Of a DNA stretch of 23,576 nucleotides, positions 17,595 through 23,576 are shown piece after piece. The DNA lies in contig NZLV01000253.1 of assembly GCA_002694345.1 (NCBI GenBank), positions 1-23,576 of the forward strand. Direction: 5' to 3'. Within the stretch, counting starts at the first letter, position 1; each line of letters opens with the position of its first letter. The notes beneath the pieces are model-generated. The model was not told where the DNA came from, did no database searches, and saw nothing but the letters and a program-made list of their open reading frames with translations. The DNA comes from Maricaulis sp. (GTDB taxonomy: Bacteria > Pseudomonadota > Alphaproteobacteria > Caulobacterales > Maricaulaceae). Position numbers and translations under genes: made by a program.

Positions 17595-17626
17595 CCGGAC
17601 CGCCCTCGTGCAAGAGGGCGGTCCGG
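17595..17626 (-). terminator. Long hairpin after rne
   Basis: A perfect 13-base-pair stem (17595-17607 with 17614-17626) closes a six-base loop, 9 bases beyond the rne TAG. On the minus strand it is followed by TCGCCATTTCG, a poor T run, so termination may be weak, or the hairpin may instead protect the mRNA 3' end. It separates rne from the M48 gene. Confidence 0.65.
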
Positions 17627-17635
17627 CAGTCTGGT

Positions 17636-18520
17636 CTACTTGCCGAACAGGCCGGTGCGGTTCCACCAGCCGCGGCGCTTCGGACGGCCATCATCGCCGC
17701 CATCGGCGTCAGCCGTTTCGGTTTCACGCTCCGGCGTGGCCGTTTCCGTCGTTTCCGGCTCGGCGGCCTCGGCTGCCGGCTCTTCGACGGGAGCCGGTTC
17801 GGCGGGCGCGGCTTCCGCCGGGGCCTCGTCCTTGGGCTCGTCCTTCTTGCGACGCGTGCGGCGCTTCGGTTTCGGCTTTTCTTCCTCGGCAGGCTGGGCC
17901 GCTTCGGTTGCAGGCTCGGCCTCGGCGGCCGGAGCCTCCTCGGCTGCCGGTTCGGCGTCGGCCTTCTTGCGCGGACGGCGGGTCCGGCGCTTCGGTTTTT
18001 CCTCGGTCTCTGCTGCCGGCGTTTCCGCGTCAGCCGCTTCGGCTTCGGCGGGAGCCGCTTCAGCGTCTTTCGCCTGTGCAGCCTCTTCCTCGGCCTTTTC
18101 AGCCTCGATATCGGCCTTCTTGCGGCGTGTCCGGCGCTTCGGCTTGGGTTTTTCCTCGGCCGCGGGCGCTTCGGCTTCAGCCGCTACCTCGGTCGCAGCC
18201 TCTTCAGCCGGAGCCTCTTCAGCCGGAGCCTCTTCAGCGGGGGCCGCTTCGCCGGTGTCGGCCTCGGCAGCAGAATCGCCTTCGTTGGCTTCGTCCGCGG
18301 CGTTCTCGGCCTGTCCCTCATTGCGACGACGACCCCGGCCACCCCGGCGACCGCGGCGGCGGCGGCGGCGCGGCTGGTCATCACCGTCCTCGGAGCCATC
18401 CTCGGCCGTTTCGCCGGCTTCATCGCTCTCATCGCCTTCAACGGCGATCACATCCATCGACGCCGGTGCGTCCTCGGCATTGCCCGGTTTGCGGCGGCGG
18501 CGACGGCGACGACGGCGGCC
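17636..18520 (-). CDS. rne: RNase E C-terminal scaffold segment, behind an in-frame TAG
   Basis: This segment continues the rne frame for 294 residues past the TAG at 18523-18521 with no frameshift. It opens with Gly and nine consecutive Arg, then alternates acidic Ala/Glu blocks with basic blocks. The basic motif EEKPKPKRRTRRKK occurs three times with small changes. It ends RPKRRGWWNRTGLFGK, like the C-terminal GWW peptide by which Caulobacter RNase E binds PNPase. In that relative the charged tail also drives ribonucleoprotein condensates and degradosome assembly. An independent start is unlikely: the first ATG (18457) has only a distant GAGGA and omits the Arg block. It could be expressed by readthrough, lost by a recent nonsense mutation, or fused in reality if the TAG is an error. 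The stop is also TAG. Confidence 0.75.
   Translation of the reverse strand, partial: GRRRRRRRRRKPGNAEDAPASMDVIAVEGDESDEAGETAEDGSEDGDDQPRRRRRRGRRGGRGRRRNEGQAENAADEANEGDSAAEADTGEAAPAEEAPAEEAPAEEAATEVAAEAEAPAAEEKPKPKRRTRRKKADIEAEKAEEEAAQAKDAEAAPAEAEAADAETPAAETEEKPKRRTRRPRKKADAEPAAEEAPAAEAEPATEAAQPAEEEKPKPKRRTRRKKDEPKDEAPAEAAPAEPAPVEEPAAEAAEPETTETATPERETETADADGGDDGRPKRRGWWNRTGLFGK
18198..18242 (-). repeat. 15-bp in-frame tandem repeat in rne
   Basis: Two identical 15-base units (18198-18212 and 18213-18227; GCCTCTTCAGCCGGA on the plus strand) are followed by a third with three changes near its end. They encode repeats of Ala-Pro-Ala-Glu-Glu in the acidic part of the RNase E tail. Because the unit is five codons, gain or loss of copies keeps the frame. 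Confidence 0.85.
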
Positions 18521-18523
18521 CTA
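18521..18523 (-). other. rne: In-frame amber codon inside rne
   Basis: The codon order on the minus strand is GAA GGC TAG GGC CGC CGT. TAG is codon 601 counted from the ATG at 20323. The upstream frame (20323-18524) and the downstream frame (18520-17636) are the same frame, and both look like RNase E. Confidence 0.9.
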
Positions 18524-20323
18524 GCCTTCGCGCGGCTCTTCGTCCTCGGACGCCTCATCCTCGTCATCCACATCCGGGATCGAGATCTCCTCGATCGATT
18601 CCACGGACAGCGGCGCGATCTGGAGCTCTTCGCCCGGTTCGCGGCTCTCCAGCGCTTCCACCGTGAATTCCGGTGCCAGGATGGTGTCGTCCGCGGCCAC
18701 GATGATCCGCATCGAGAAGCGTTCCTCGATTTGCATCAGATGGTCCCGCTTGTCGTTCAGCAGGTAGATGGCGACATCGGTCGGCACCGAGATGCGGACG
18801 CGCTTGGTCTTGCCGCGTGTACCCTCGCGTTCCAGGCCGCGCAGGGCGACCAGGGCGCTGGATTCGGTGGACCGCAGATGGCCCGTGCCGCGGCAGGTCG
18901 GGCAGGTCGTGGTCGACCCTTCCAGCAGGCTGGTGCGGCGGCGTTGGCGCGAGATTTCCATCAGGCCGAACTGGGAGATGCGGCCCATTTGCAGGCGGGC
19001 CCGGTCGCGCTTGAGCACGTCCTTCATCTTCTTTTCGACGGCGCGGTTATTCTTGTTCTCGTCCATGTCGATGAAGTCGATCACGACGAGACCGGCCAGG
19101 TCGCGCAGACGCATCTGGCGAGCCGCTTCGGCAGCGGCTTCCAGATTGGTGCGCAGGGCGGTGGCTTCGATATTGCGCTCACGTGTGGACCGGCCGGAGT
19201 TCACGTCGATGGAGACGAGGGCTTCGGTCGGGTTGATCACCAGATAGCCACCGGACTTCAGCGGCGCGATCGGCGAGTAGATGGCCTCCAGCTGGGCTTC
19301 CACCTGGAAGCGCAGGAAGAGCGGCACGGTTTCCTTGTAGTGCTGCACCTTCTTGGCGTGAGAGGGCATCAGCATCTTCATGAAGGCTTTCGCCTCCTTG
19401 TAGGCCTCTTCGCCCTCCACAAGGACCGCGTCGATCTCCTTGTCATAGAGATCGCGGATCACCCGTTTGACCAGATTGCCTTCCTCATAGATGAGGGCAG
19501 GGGCCACGGACTTCAGGGTCAGCGCGCGGATATTCTCCCACAGGCGCAGGAGATAGTCGGCATCGCGCTTGATCTCGGTCTTGGTCCGGCTGGCACCGGC
19601 CGTCCGGATGATCAGGCCGACGCCCTTGGGCAGTTCCAGCTCATTGACCACGCCCTTCAGACGCTTGCGGTCCGAAGCGTTGGAGATCTTGCGGGAAATC
19701 CCGCCGCCGCGCGGGGTGTTCGGCATCAGCACGCAATAGCGGCCGGCCAGGGAGAGATAGGTCGTCAGGGCCGCGCCCTTATTGCCCCGTTCTTCCTTGG
19801 CGACCTGGACCAGCAGGATCTGGCGGCGCTTGATGACTTCCTGGATCTTGTACTTGCGGTACAGCTGACGGCGACGGCGGGCCGCCTGTGCGTCATCCAT
19901 GTCGTCTTCGCCATCATCACCGATGGTTTCCGGCGCTTCGGAGGCCTCATCCCCGTCCGCATCACCGGTCGGTTCCGCGGAGGCTTCGACGCCGTCATCG
20001 GCCTCGTCACCATCCTCGGCCGCATCCTCCTGGACAGCCGAGGCTTCTTCCTCGGCGAGGGCCATGCGGTCCTCATAGGGGATCTGGTAGTAGTCGGGAT
20101 GGATTTCGTTGAAGGCCAGGAAGCCGTGGCGATTGCCGCCATATTCGACGAACGCCGCCTGAAGCGACGGTTCGACGCGCGTTACCTTGGCGAGATAGAT
20201 GTTTCCACGGATGGGACGGCGGGCTTCCGCCTCGAAATCGAAATCCTCAACCTTGGAACCGTCGACGACGACGACGCGGGTCTCTTCGCGATGACCTGCG
20301 TCGATCAGCATTTTCTTGGACAT
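18521..20323 (-). CDS. rne: Ribonuclease E, catalytic part (ends at in-frame TAG)
   Basis: RNase E is the endonuclease that starts most mRNA decay and processes rRNA and tRNA precursors. The 600 residues before the TAG include the N-terminus MSKKMLIDAGHREETRVVVV and an S1 domain (about 37-175) carrying a long acidic insertion (about 90-150), as in other alphaproteobacteria. The DNase I-like catalytic domain has metal-binding Asp373 (SIDVNSGRST) and Asp416 (VVIDFIDM). The zinc-link CPTC is at 474-477, and a small domain follows to about 570. This is a complete catalytic unit. The ATG at 20323 has AGGAGAG upstream at good spacing; the longer frame to 20362 lacks support. E. coli tolerates loss of the non-catalytic half, so this truncated form could be viable, but degradosome partners would not be held. 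The gene is divergent from the amidase gene. Confidence 0.95.
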   Translation of the reverse strand: MSKKMLIDAGHREETRVVVVDGSKVEDFDFEAEARRPIRGNIYLAKVTRVEPSLQAAFVEYGGNRHGFLAFNEIHPDYYQIPYEDRMALAEEEASAVQEDAAEDGDEADDGVEASAEPTGDADGDEASEAPETIGDDGEDDMDDAQAARRRRQLYRKYKIQEVIKRRQILLVQVAKEERGNKGAALTTYLSLAGRYCVLMPNTPRGGGISRKISNASDRKRLKGVVNELELPKGVGLIIRTAGASRTKTEIKRDADYLLRLWENIRALTLKSVAPALIYEEGNLVKRVIRDLYDKEIDAVLVEGEEAYKEAKAFMKMLMPSHAKKVQHYKETVPLFLRFQVEAQLEAIYSPIAPLKSGGYLVINPTEALVSIDVNSGRSTRERNIEATALRTNLEAAAEAARQMRLRDLAGLVVIDFIDMDENKNNRAVEKKMKDVLKRDRARLQMGRISQFGLMEISRQRRRTSLLEGSTTTCPTCRGTGHLRSTESSALVALRGLEREGTRGKTKRVRISVPTDVAIYLLNDKRDHLMQIEERFSMRIIVAADDTILAPEFTVEALESREPGEELQIAPLSVESIEEISIPDVDDEDEASEDEEPREG

Positions 20324-20611
20324 TAAAAGTCTCTCCTGCGCGCGCCTGCAGGATTGGACCACTCAGTCGAGCGGCGGATACAATCTGCGGCGGCGGGGGG
20401 GCTGTGGCCGGGGAGCTGCCTGTCGTCGCAAGACTTTGCGTCATCGGACTGTGCATCAGGCGCTCCTCGCGCATCAGCGTTTACCATGTGCGCCTCCCGA
20501 CCTTGTTCAGGGCGTCGGGCGCGGCGATCGGGGCTCCGGATTTATCTTGACCGAAGCGGCGATAGTGAAGCCGGCGGGACAACATCCGGCCGGAGTGACT
20601 TGGGACGCGGC

Positions 20612-20627
20612 CAGCCGTCATGCGGCT
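20612..20627. repeat. Inverted repeat, 6-bp arms
   Basis: CAGCCG and CGGCTG flank TCATG. It could be a small RNA hairpin in the rne or amidase leader, or an operator. It lies close to a second dyad at 20636-20649. Confidence 0.4.
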
Positions 20628-20635
20628 GCGGTTTC

Positions 20636-20649
20636 GCCAAGGTCTTGGC
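20636..20649. promoter_or_regulatory. Inverted repeat GCCAAG-GT-CTTGGC
   Basis: This is a perfect dyad with six-base arms and a two-base centre, about 155 bases before the amidase ATG and 310 bases before rne. Such compact dyads are common operator shapes. No regulator can be named. Confidence 0.35.
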
Positions 20650-20803
20650 AACATGCATCATTCCAACGGGTATGAAAAGGCTCTCTCGCCGTTGAGTGGT
20701 TGCGTTGCAATTCAGGGTCGGGCATCAACGAAACGTCAAGGTCCGGCCGTTACAGTGACCGAAAAGCCGTAGACAGAATCGTTGCGGCATAGATGGTGTG
20801 GCT

Positions 20804-22015
20804 ATGCGTATCAGAACGATCATGACAGCAGTGATGGGTGCGTCCCTTCTCGGTTCGGCGGGGATGGCCGACCAGGAAGTGCGCGATGTCCGCTTCGGCG
20901 TTGACGGCGAACGCACCCGGGTTGTGATCGAAACGGCTGAAGCTGCCGATTTCCGCGCTTTCACCCTGGATGGCCTGTCCGACCGGTTGGTCGTTGACCT
21001 GCCCGACATGGAATGGTCGGTCAGCGGGCTGGATACCGGCGAGGGCGTCGGGCATGGCCTGGTCGACGGCTTCCGCTTCTTCAACAATTCCTCCGCATCT
21101 TCGCGCGTCGTGTTCGAACTGGAACATCCGGCCGTGATCGTGGGCCAGTTTGCCCTGTCTCCGGCCGAGCCGGGCGGCAATCACCGGCTCGTCATCGATG
21201 TCGAGCGGACCACGGTCGACAGTTTCCAGTCAGCCTCCGGTTTCAACCATACGGCGGCAGGCAGTCTTGATTCTCTGATCGCGGAACGCGTGGAAGCGGT
21301 CTATGTGCCGCCGGCCCGTGAGCGCCGCGTCATCGTTGTGGACGCCGGCCATGGCGGGCATGACCCGGGCACGATCGGCCGGTCCGGCACGCATGAGAGT
21401 GATGTCACGCTGGAAGCCGCACGCGAACTGCGCCGCCAGCTCGAGGCCACCGGCCGCTATGAAGTGCTGCTGACGCGCGACCGCGATGTCTACCCGTCCT
21501 GGGAACAGCGTGTTGGCGTCATGGCTGATTCCCGCGCCGACCTGTTCATCTCCCTGCACGCCGATTCCTCGCCCAGTGAAGGAACGCGGGGCGCGGCGGT
21601 CTATACGCTCAACGACCGTGCCGAGGACCGGGCGCGTCAGCGCGGCCGCCAGAATAATGACCGGACCGAGCTGGCCGAGGTGAACCACATTCTTCTGGAG
21701 CTGGAACTGCGTGAGAAGCGCAACCAGTCCTCCGCTTTTGCTGAAGTCCTGCTGGAGCATCTTTCCGATGCCGGCCCGCTTTTGTCGAACCCGCACCGCC
21801 AGGCGAATCTCTTCGTCCTGCTGGATCCGCGTGTGCCGGCCGTGCTGGTGGAGATGGGCTTCCTGACCAACCGGGCTGACGAAAACAATCTGAATTCGGC
21901 CACGTCACGCCGGCGCCAGATGGCCTCGATTGTCTCCGGGATTGACGACTACTTCGCCAATCGGGGCGATGATGATTTCGCCGACAGCGACACGATTGCA
22001 CTTCCGGCGCGCTGA
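20804..22015 (+). CDS. N-acetylmuramoyl-L-alanine amidase with AMIN domain
   Basis: This is an AmiC-type periplasmic zinc amidase that cleaves the stem peptide from N-acetylmuramic acid, mainly to split the septum. From the ATG at 20804 (403 residues), residues 1-22 form a signal peptide (MRIRTIMTAVMGASLLGSAGMA). An AMIN domain (about 25-135) should target the division site. The Amidase_3 domain (about 175-390) has zinc ligands His183 in DAGHGGHDPG, Glu198 in THESDV and His252 in SLHADS, and the catalytic Glu350 in VLVEMGFLTN. A blocking-helix-like insert lies around 285-320, as in amidases activated by EnvC/DipM-type partners. A GTG at 20798 would add two residues; no good ribosome site is seen for either start. 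It is 104 bases upstream of the PBP1A gene and may form an operon with it. Confidence 0.95.
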   Translation: MRIRTIMTAVMGASLLGSAGMADQEVRDVRFGVDGERTRVVIETAEAADFRAFTLDGLSDRLVVDLPDMEWSVSGLDTGEGVGHGLVDGFRFFNNSSASSRVVFELEHPAVIVGQFALSPAEPGGNHRLVIDVERTTVDSFQSASGFNHTAAGSLDSLIAERVEAVYVPPARERRVIVVDAGHGGHDPGTIGRSGTHESDVTLEAARELRRQLEATGRYEVLLTRDRDVYPSWEQRVGVMADSRADLFISLHADSSPSEGTRGAAVYTLNDRAEDRARQRGRQNNDRTELAEVNHILLELELREKRNQSSAFAEVLLEHLSDAGPLLSNPHRQANLFVLLDPRVPAVLVEMGFLTNRADENNLNSATSRRRQMASIVSGIDDYFANRGDDDFADSDTIALPAR

Positions 22016-22119
22016 ATCCCTTTAATCTCAATTCCGCTGCGGTCATAATGCCGCCTCGGTGTCATGCTCCTGGGTTATGTCTGTCCAGCGGGTAGAGCGG
22101 CCAGAGGGCACAAGGCGTA

Positions 22120-23576
22120 ATGAAGATCTTCACTTTGCGTAACATGATGCGTACCGCGCTTTGGGGCGGTATCGCCGCGGCTGTGCTGGCTGTGGTCGGA
22201 TTTGTCGCTGCGGCGGTCTATGTCGTGCGCGTCACGGATGACCTGCCCAATCACGAGCAATTGGCCGAATACCAGCCGCCGGTGATGAGCCGCGTGCATG
22301 CCGGTGACGGTCTTCTGATCGCGGAATATGCGCGGGAGCACCGCGTCTTCGTGCCGATCGACAATATTCCGCAGAATGTCGTGCACGCCTTCATCTCCGC
22401 CGAGGACAAGAATTTCTACGAGCATGGCGGTCTGGATCTGCGCGGCATCATTCGCGCTGCCCTGTCCAACATCTCCAACGTGCTCAATGGTCGCCGCCTC
22501 GAGGGCGCCTCGACGATCACCCAGCAGGTCGCCAAGAACTTCCTGCTGTCGTCGGAACAGCGCATCGAGCGCAAGGTGCGCGAAATGGTGCTGTCGCGCC
22601 GCATCGAGCGCGCCTTCACCAAGGACCAGATCCTCGAGCTCTATCTCAATGAGATCTATCTGGGGAACCGGGCCTATGGCGTCGCCGCGGCGGCCCTGAA
22701 CTATTTCGGCAAATCCCTCGACGAGCTGGAACTGCACGAGATTGCCTATCTGGCCGCTCTGCCGAAAGGCCCGGCGAACTATCATCCGGAGCGCAACCAT
22801 GCGGCCGCCATCGAGCGCCGCAACTGGGTGCTCGCCCGGATGGCCGAGAATGGCTACATCACCGCCGAAGCGGCCGAAGAGGCCCAGGCCCAGCCGCTGG
22901 AAGTGGTCGACCGCCTGTCCGGCGCGACCTACACGGCCGCCGAGTACTTCGTCGAGAATGTGCGCCGCCAGGTCTTCTCCATGTATGGCGAGGACGAGCT
23001 TTATGATGGCGGTCTCTCCATCCGCACCACGCTGGACACCAACATGCAGCTGGCCGCGCGCCGCGCCCTGCGGGACGGTCTGGAAGCCTATGATCGTCGT
23101 CATGGCTATCGGGGTGCGCTGGAAAGCATCGAACTGGGTGAGGGCTGGACCGAGCGCCTGGCCGAGGTCCAGATCCCGCGGGACCTGGATGAGGGCTGGG
23201 TGGTCGCCGTGGTGTTGGAAACCACGACCAATGCCGCCCGCATCGGCCTGCTGAACGGCAATGAGGGTGAAATCCCGATGGCCGCGCTGGAATGGGCGCG
23301 TGAAACCCTGCCTGACGGCGAGCTGGGCGATCTGGTCCGGCGTCCGTCCGATGTGCTGAGCGCCGGTGACGTCATCATCGTGGCATCCATCGCCGACCAG
23401 GAAGACTATTCCGAAGGGCAATACGGTCTGCGTCAGGTTCCGGCGATCAATGGCGGCATTCTGGCCATGGATCCCCACACGGGCCGTGTCCTGGCCATGG
23501 TGGGCGGCTATTCCTTCCAGCACAGCCAGTTCAACCGGGCCACCCAGGCTCGCCGCCAGCCGGGTTCGTCCTTCAA
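22120..23576 (+). CDS. mrcA: Penicillin-binding protein 1A, 3' part outside window
   Basis: This is a class A PBP, bifunctional in making glycan strands and cross-linking peptides. The visible 485 residues start with a cytoplasmic tail and a membrane anchor (about 13-36). The glycosyltransferase domain follows, with catalytic Glu95 in the ISAEDKNFYEHGG motif, EGASTITQQVAKN at 128-140, and RKVREMVLSRRIE and ELYLNEIYLGNRAYGV after it. A linker/OB-like region lies at about 315-450. The transpeptidase domain begins near 455 (INGGILAMDPHTGRVLAMVGGY), and the window ends within the lysine codon of its SxxK motif (Ser483-Ser-Phe-Lys), so SxN and KTG are not seen. AAGG precedes the ATG. The usual family length is 700-850 residues. 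The amidase upstream makes this a small cell-wall cluster. Confidence 0.95.
   Translation, partial: MKIFTLRNMMRTALWGGIAAAVLAVVGFVAAAVYVVRVTDDLPNHEQLAEYQPPVMSRVHAGDGLLIAEYAREHRVFVPIDNIPQNVVHAFISAEDKNFYEHGGLDLRGIIRAALSNISNVLNGRRLEGASTITQQVAKNFLLSSEQRIERKVREMVLSRRIERAFTKDQILELYLNEIYLGNRAYGVAAAALNYFGKSLDELELHEIAYLAALPKGPANYHPERNHAAAIERRNWVLARMAENGYITAEAAEEAQAQPLEVVDRLSGATYTAAEYFVENVRRQVFSMYGEDELYDGGLSIRTTLDTNMQLAARRALRDGLEAYDRRHGYRGALESIELGEGWTERLAEVQIPRDLDEGWVVAVVLETTTNAARIGLLNGNEGEIPMAALEWARETLPDGELGDLVRRPSDVLSAGDVIIVASIADQEDYSEGQYGLRQVPAINGGILAMDPHTGRVLAMVGGYSFQHSQFNRATQARRQPGSSF

Larger units (their letters stand above)
20324..20803. other. 480-base divergent region between rne and the amidase gene
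   Basis: No convincing gene is present; the short ORFs here read into real genes in other frames. It should hold the promoter and leader of rne, which in other bacteria is long and mediates autoregulation, and the promoter of the amidase gene. On the minus strand TTCACT and GATAAA with a 17-base gap (about 20569-20541) form a weak promoter candidate for rne. A G-run lies near 20390-20401. Two inverted repeats are listed separately in this region. Confidence 0.5.

Noticed and set aside
18457..18459. Independent start (ATG) for the RNase E tail as a separate gene
   Set aside because: The nearest purine-rich sequence is about 13 bases away, the start would skip the nine-arginine block, and the frame is exactly that of rne, so a split gene with its own start is less likely than one interrupted gene.
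17588..20326. A 912-codon open frame on the plus strand covering all of rne
   Set aside because: It is antisense to RNase E, lies opposite both catalytic motifs and the charged tail, and its Arg/Leu/Gly-rich translation has no domain character. High GC at third codon positions creates such frames. It does not explain the amber codon.
22020..22060. Promoter for PBP1A around CATAAT (near 22050)
   Set aside because: The -10-like hexamer is good, but the hexamer 17 bases upstream matches TTGACA poorly, and co-transcription with the amidase is equally possible.
22075..23523. A 482-codon minus-strand frame opposite PBP1A
   Set aside because: It is a shadow of the PBP1A frame, which has a start, an anchor and all expected glycosyltransferase motifs.

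Overview
The window looks like a piece of a GC-rich alphaproteobacterial chromosome, most likely a marine stalked-bacterium relative (Caulobacterales/Maricaulales, Maricaulis-like). This placement is inferred from protein character and gene company, not from a database match. The content is almost entirely core cell machinery: RNA turnover (RNase R, RNase E), DNA topology and repair (TopA, RecQ), regulated proteolysis (ClpS, ClpA, an M48 protease) and peptidoglycan metabolism (D,D-carboxypeptidase, amidase, PBP1A). I see no insertion sequence, phage gene, CRISPR array, tRNA or rRNA.

Layout. Positions 1-4143 (minus strand): topA followed by rnr, whose 3' part lies outside the window; the two are almost certainly co-transcribed. 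4280-5572 (minus): a secreted D,D-carboxypeptidase with a SPOR domain. A short divergent region with a perfect palindrome separates it from a phasin gene (5732-6379, plus). Then 470 bases without a gene hold a cluster of GGGCCCG-containing hairpins, at least two of them terminator-like. 6850-9493 (plus): clpS and clpA, ended by a clear terminator. 9558-10652 (minus): a membrane-anchored AraC-type regulator, divergent from a DUF2306 membrane protein (10793-11632, plus). Then come recQ and a small unknown membrane protein (plus), convergent with a minus-strand run: M48 protease with TPR, FemAB-like DUF482 acyltransferase, DUF2007/zinc-ribbon protein, HIT protein (17520 down to 14017). 17636-20323 (minus): rne. 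A 480-base divergent region follows, then an amidase and a PBP1A gene truncated by the window end exactly at its transpeptidase SxxK motif.

The most striking observation is in rne. The catalytic part of RNase E ends at an in-frame TAG (18521-18523), yet the same frame continues for 294 intact codons. These encode nine arginines, blocks of alternating acidic and basic residues and a terminal GWW motif of the kind that binds PNPase. The degradosome/condensate scaffold is therefore present in the DNA but sits behind a stop codon. The candidates are a recent nonsense mutation, programmed readthrough or a sequence error. TAG also ends five ordinary genes here, so a genome-wide reassignment of TAG is unlikely.

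Other points worth a look are the terminator-hairpin cluster between phasin and clpS, the palindromic operator candidate before the phasin gene, the nested inverted repeat between the membrane AraC regulator and DUF2306, and the zinc ribbon split by a membrane helix in the DUF2007 protein.
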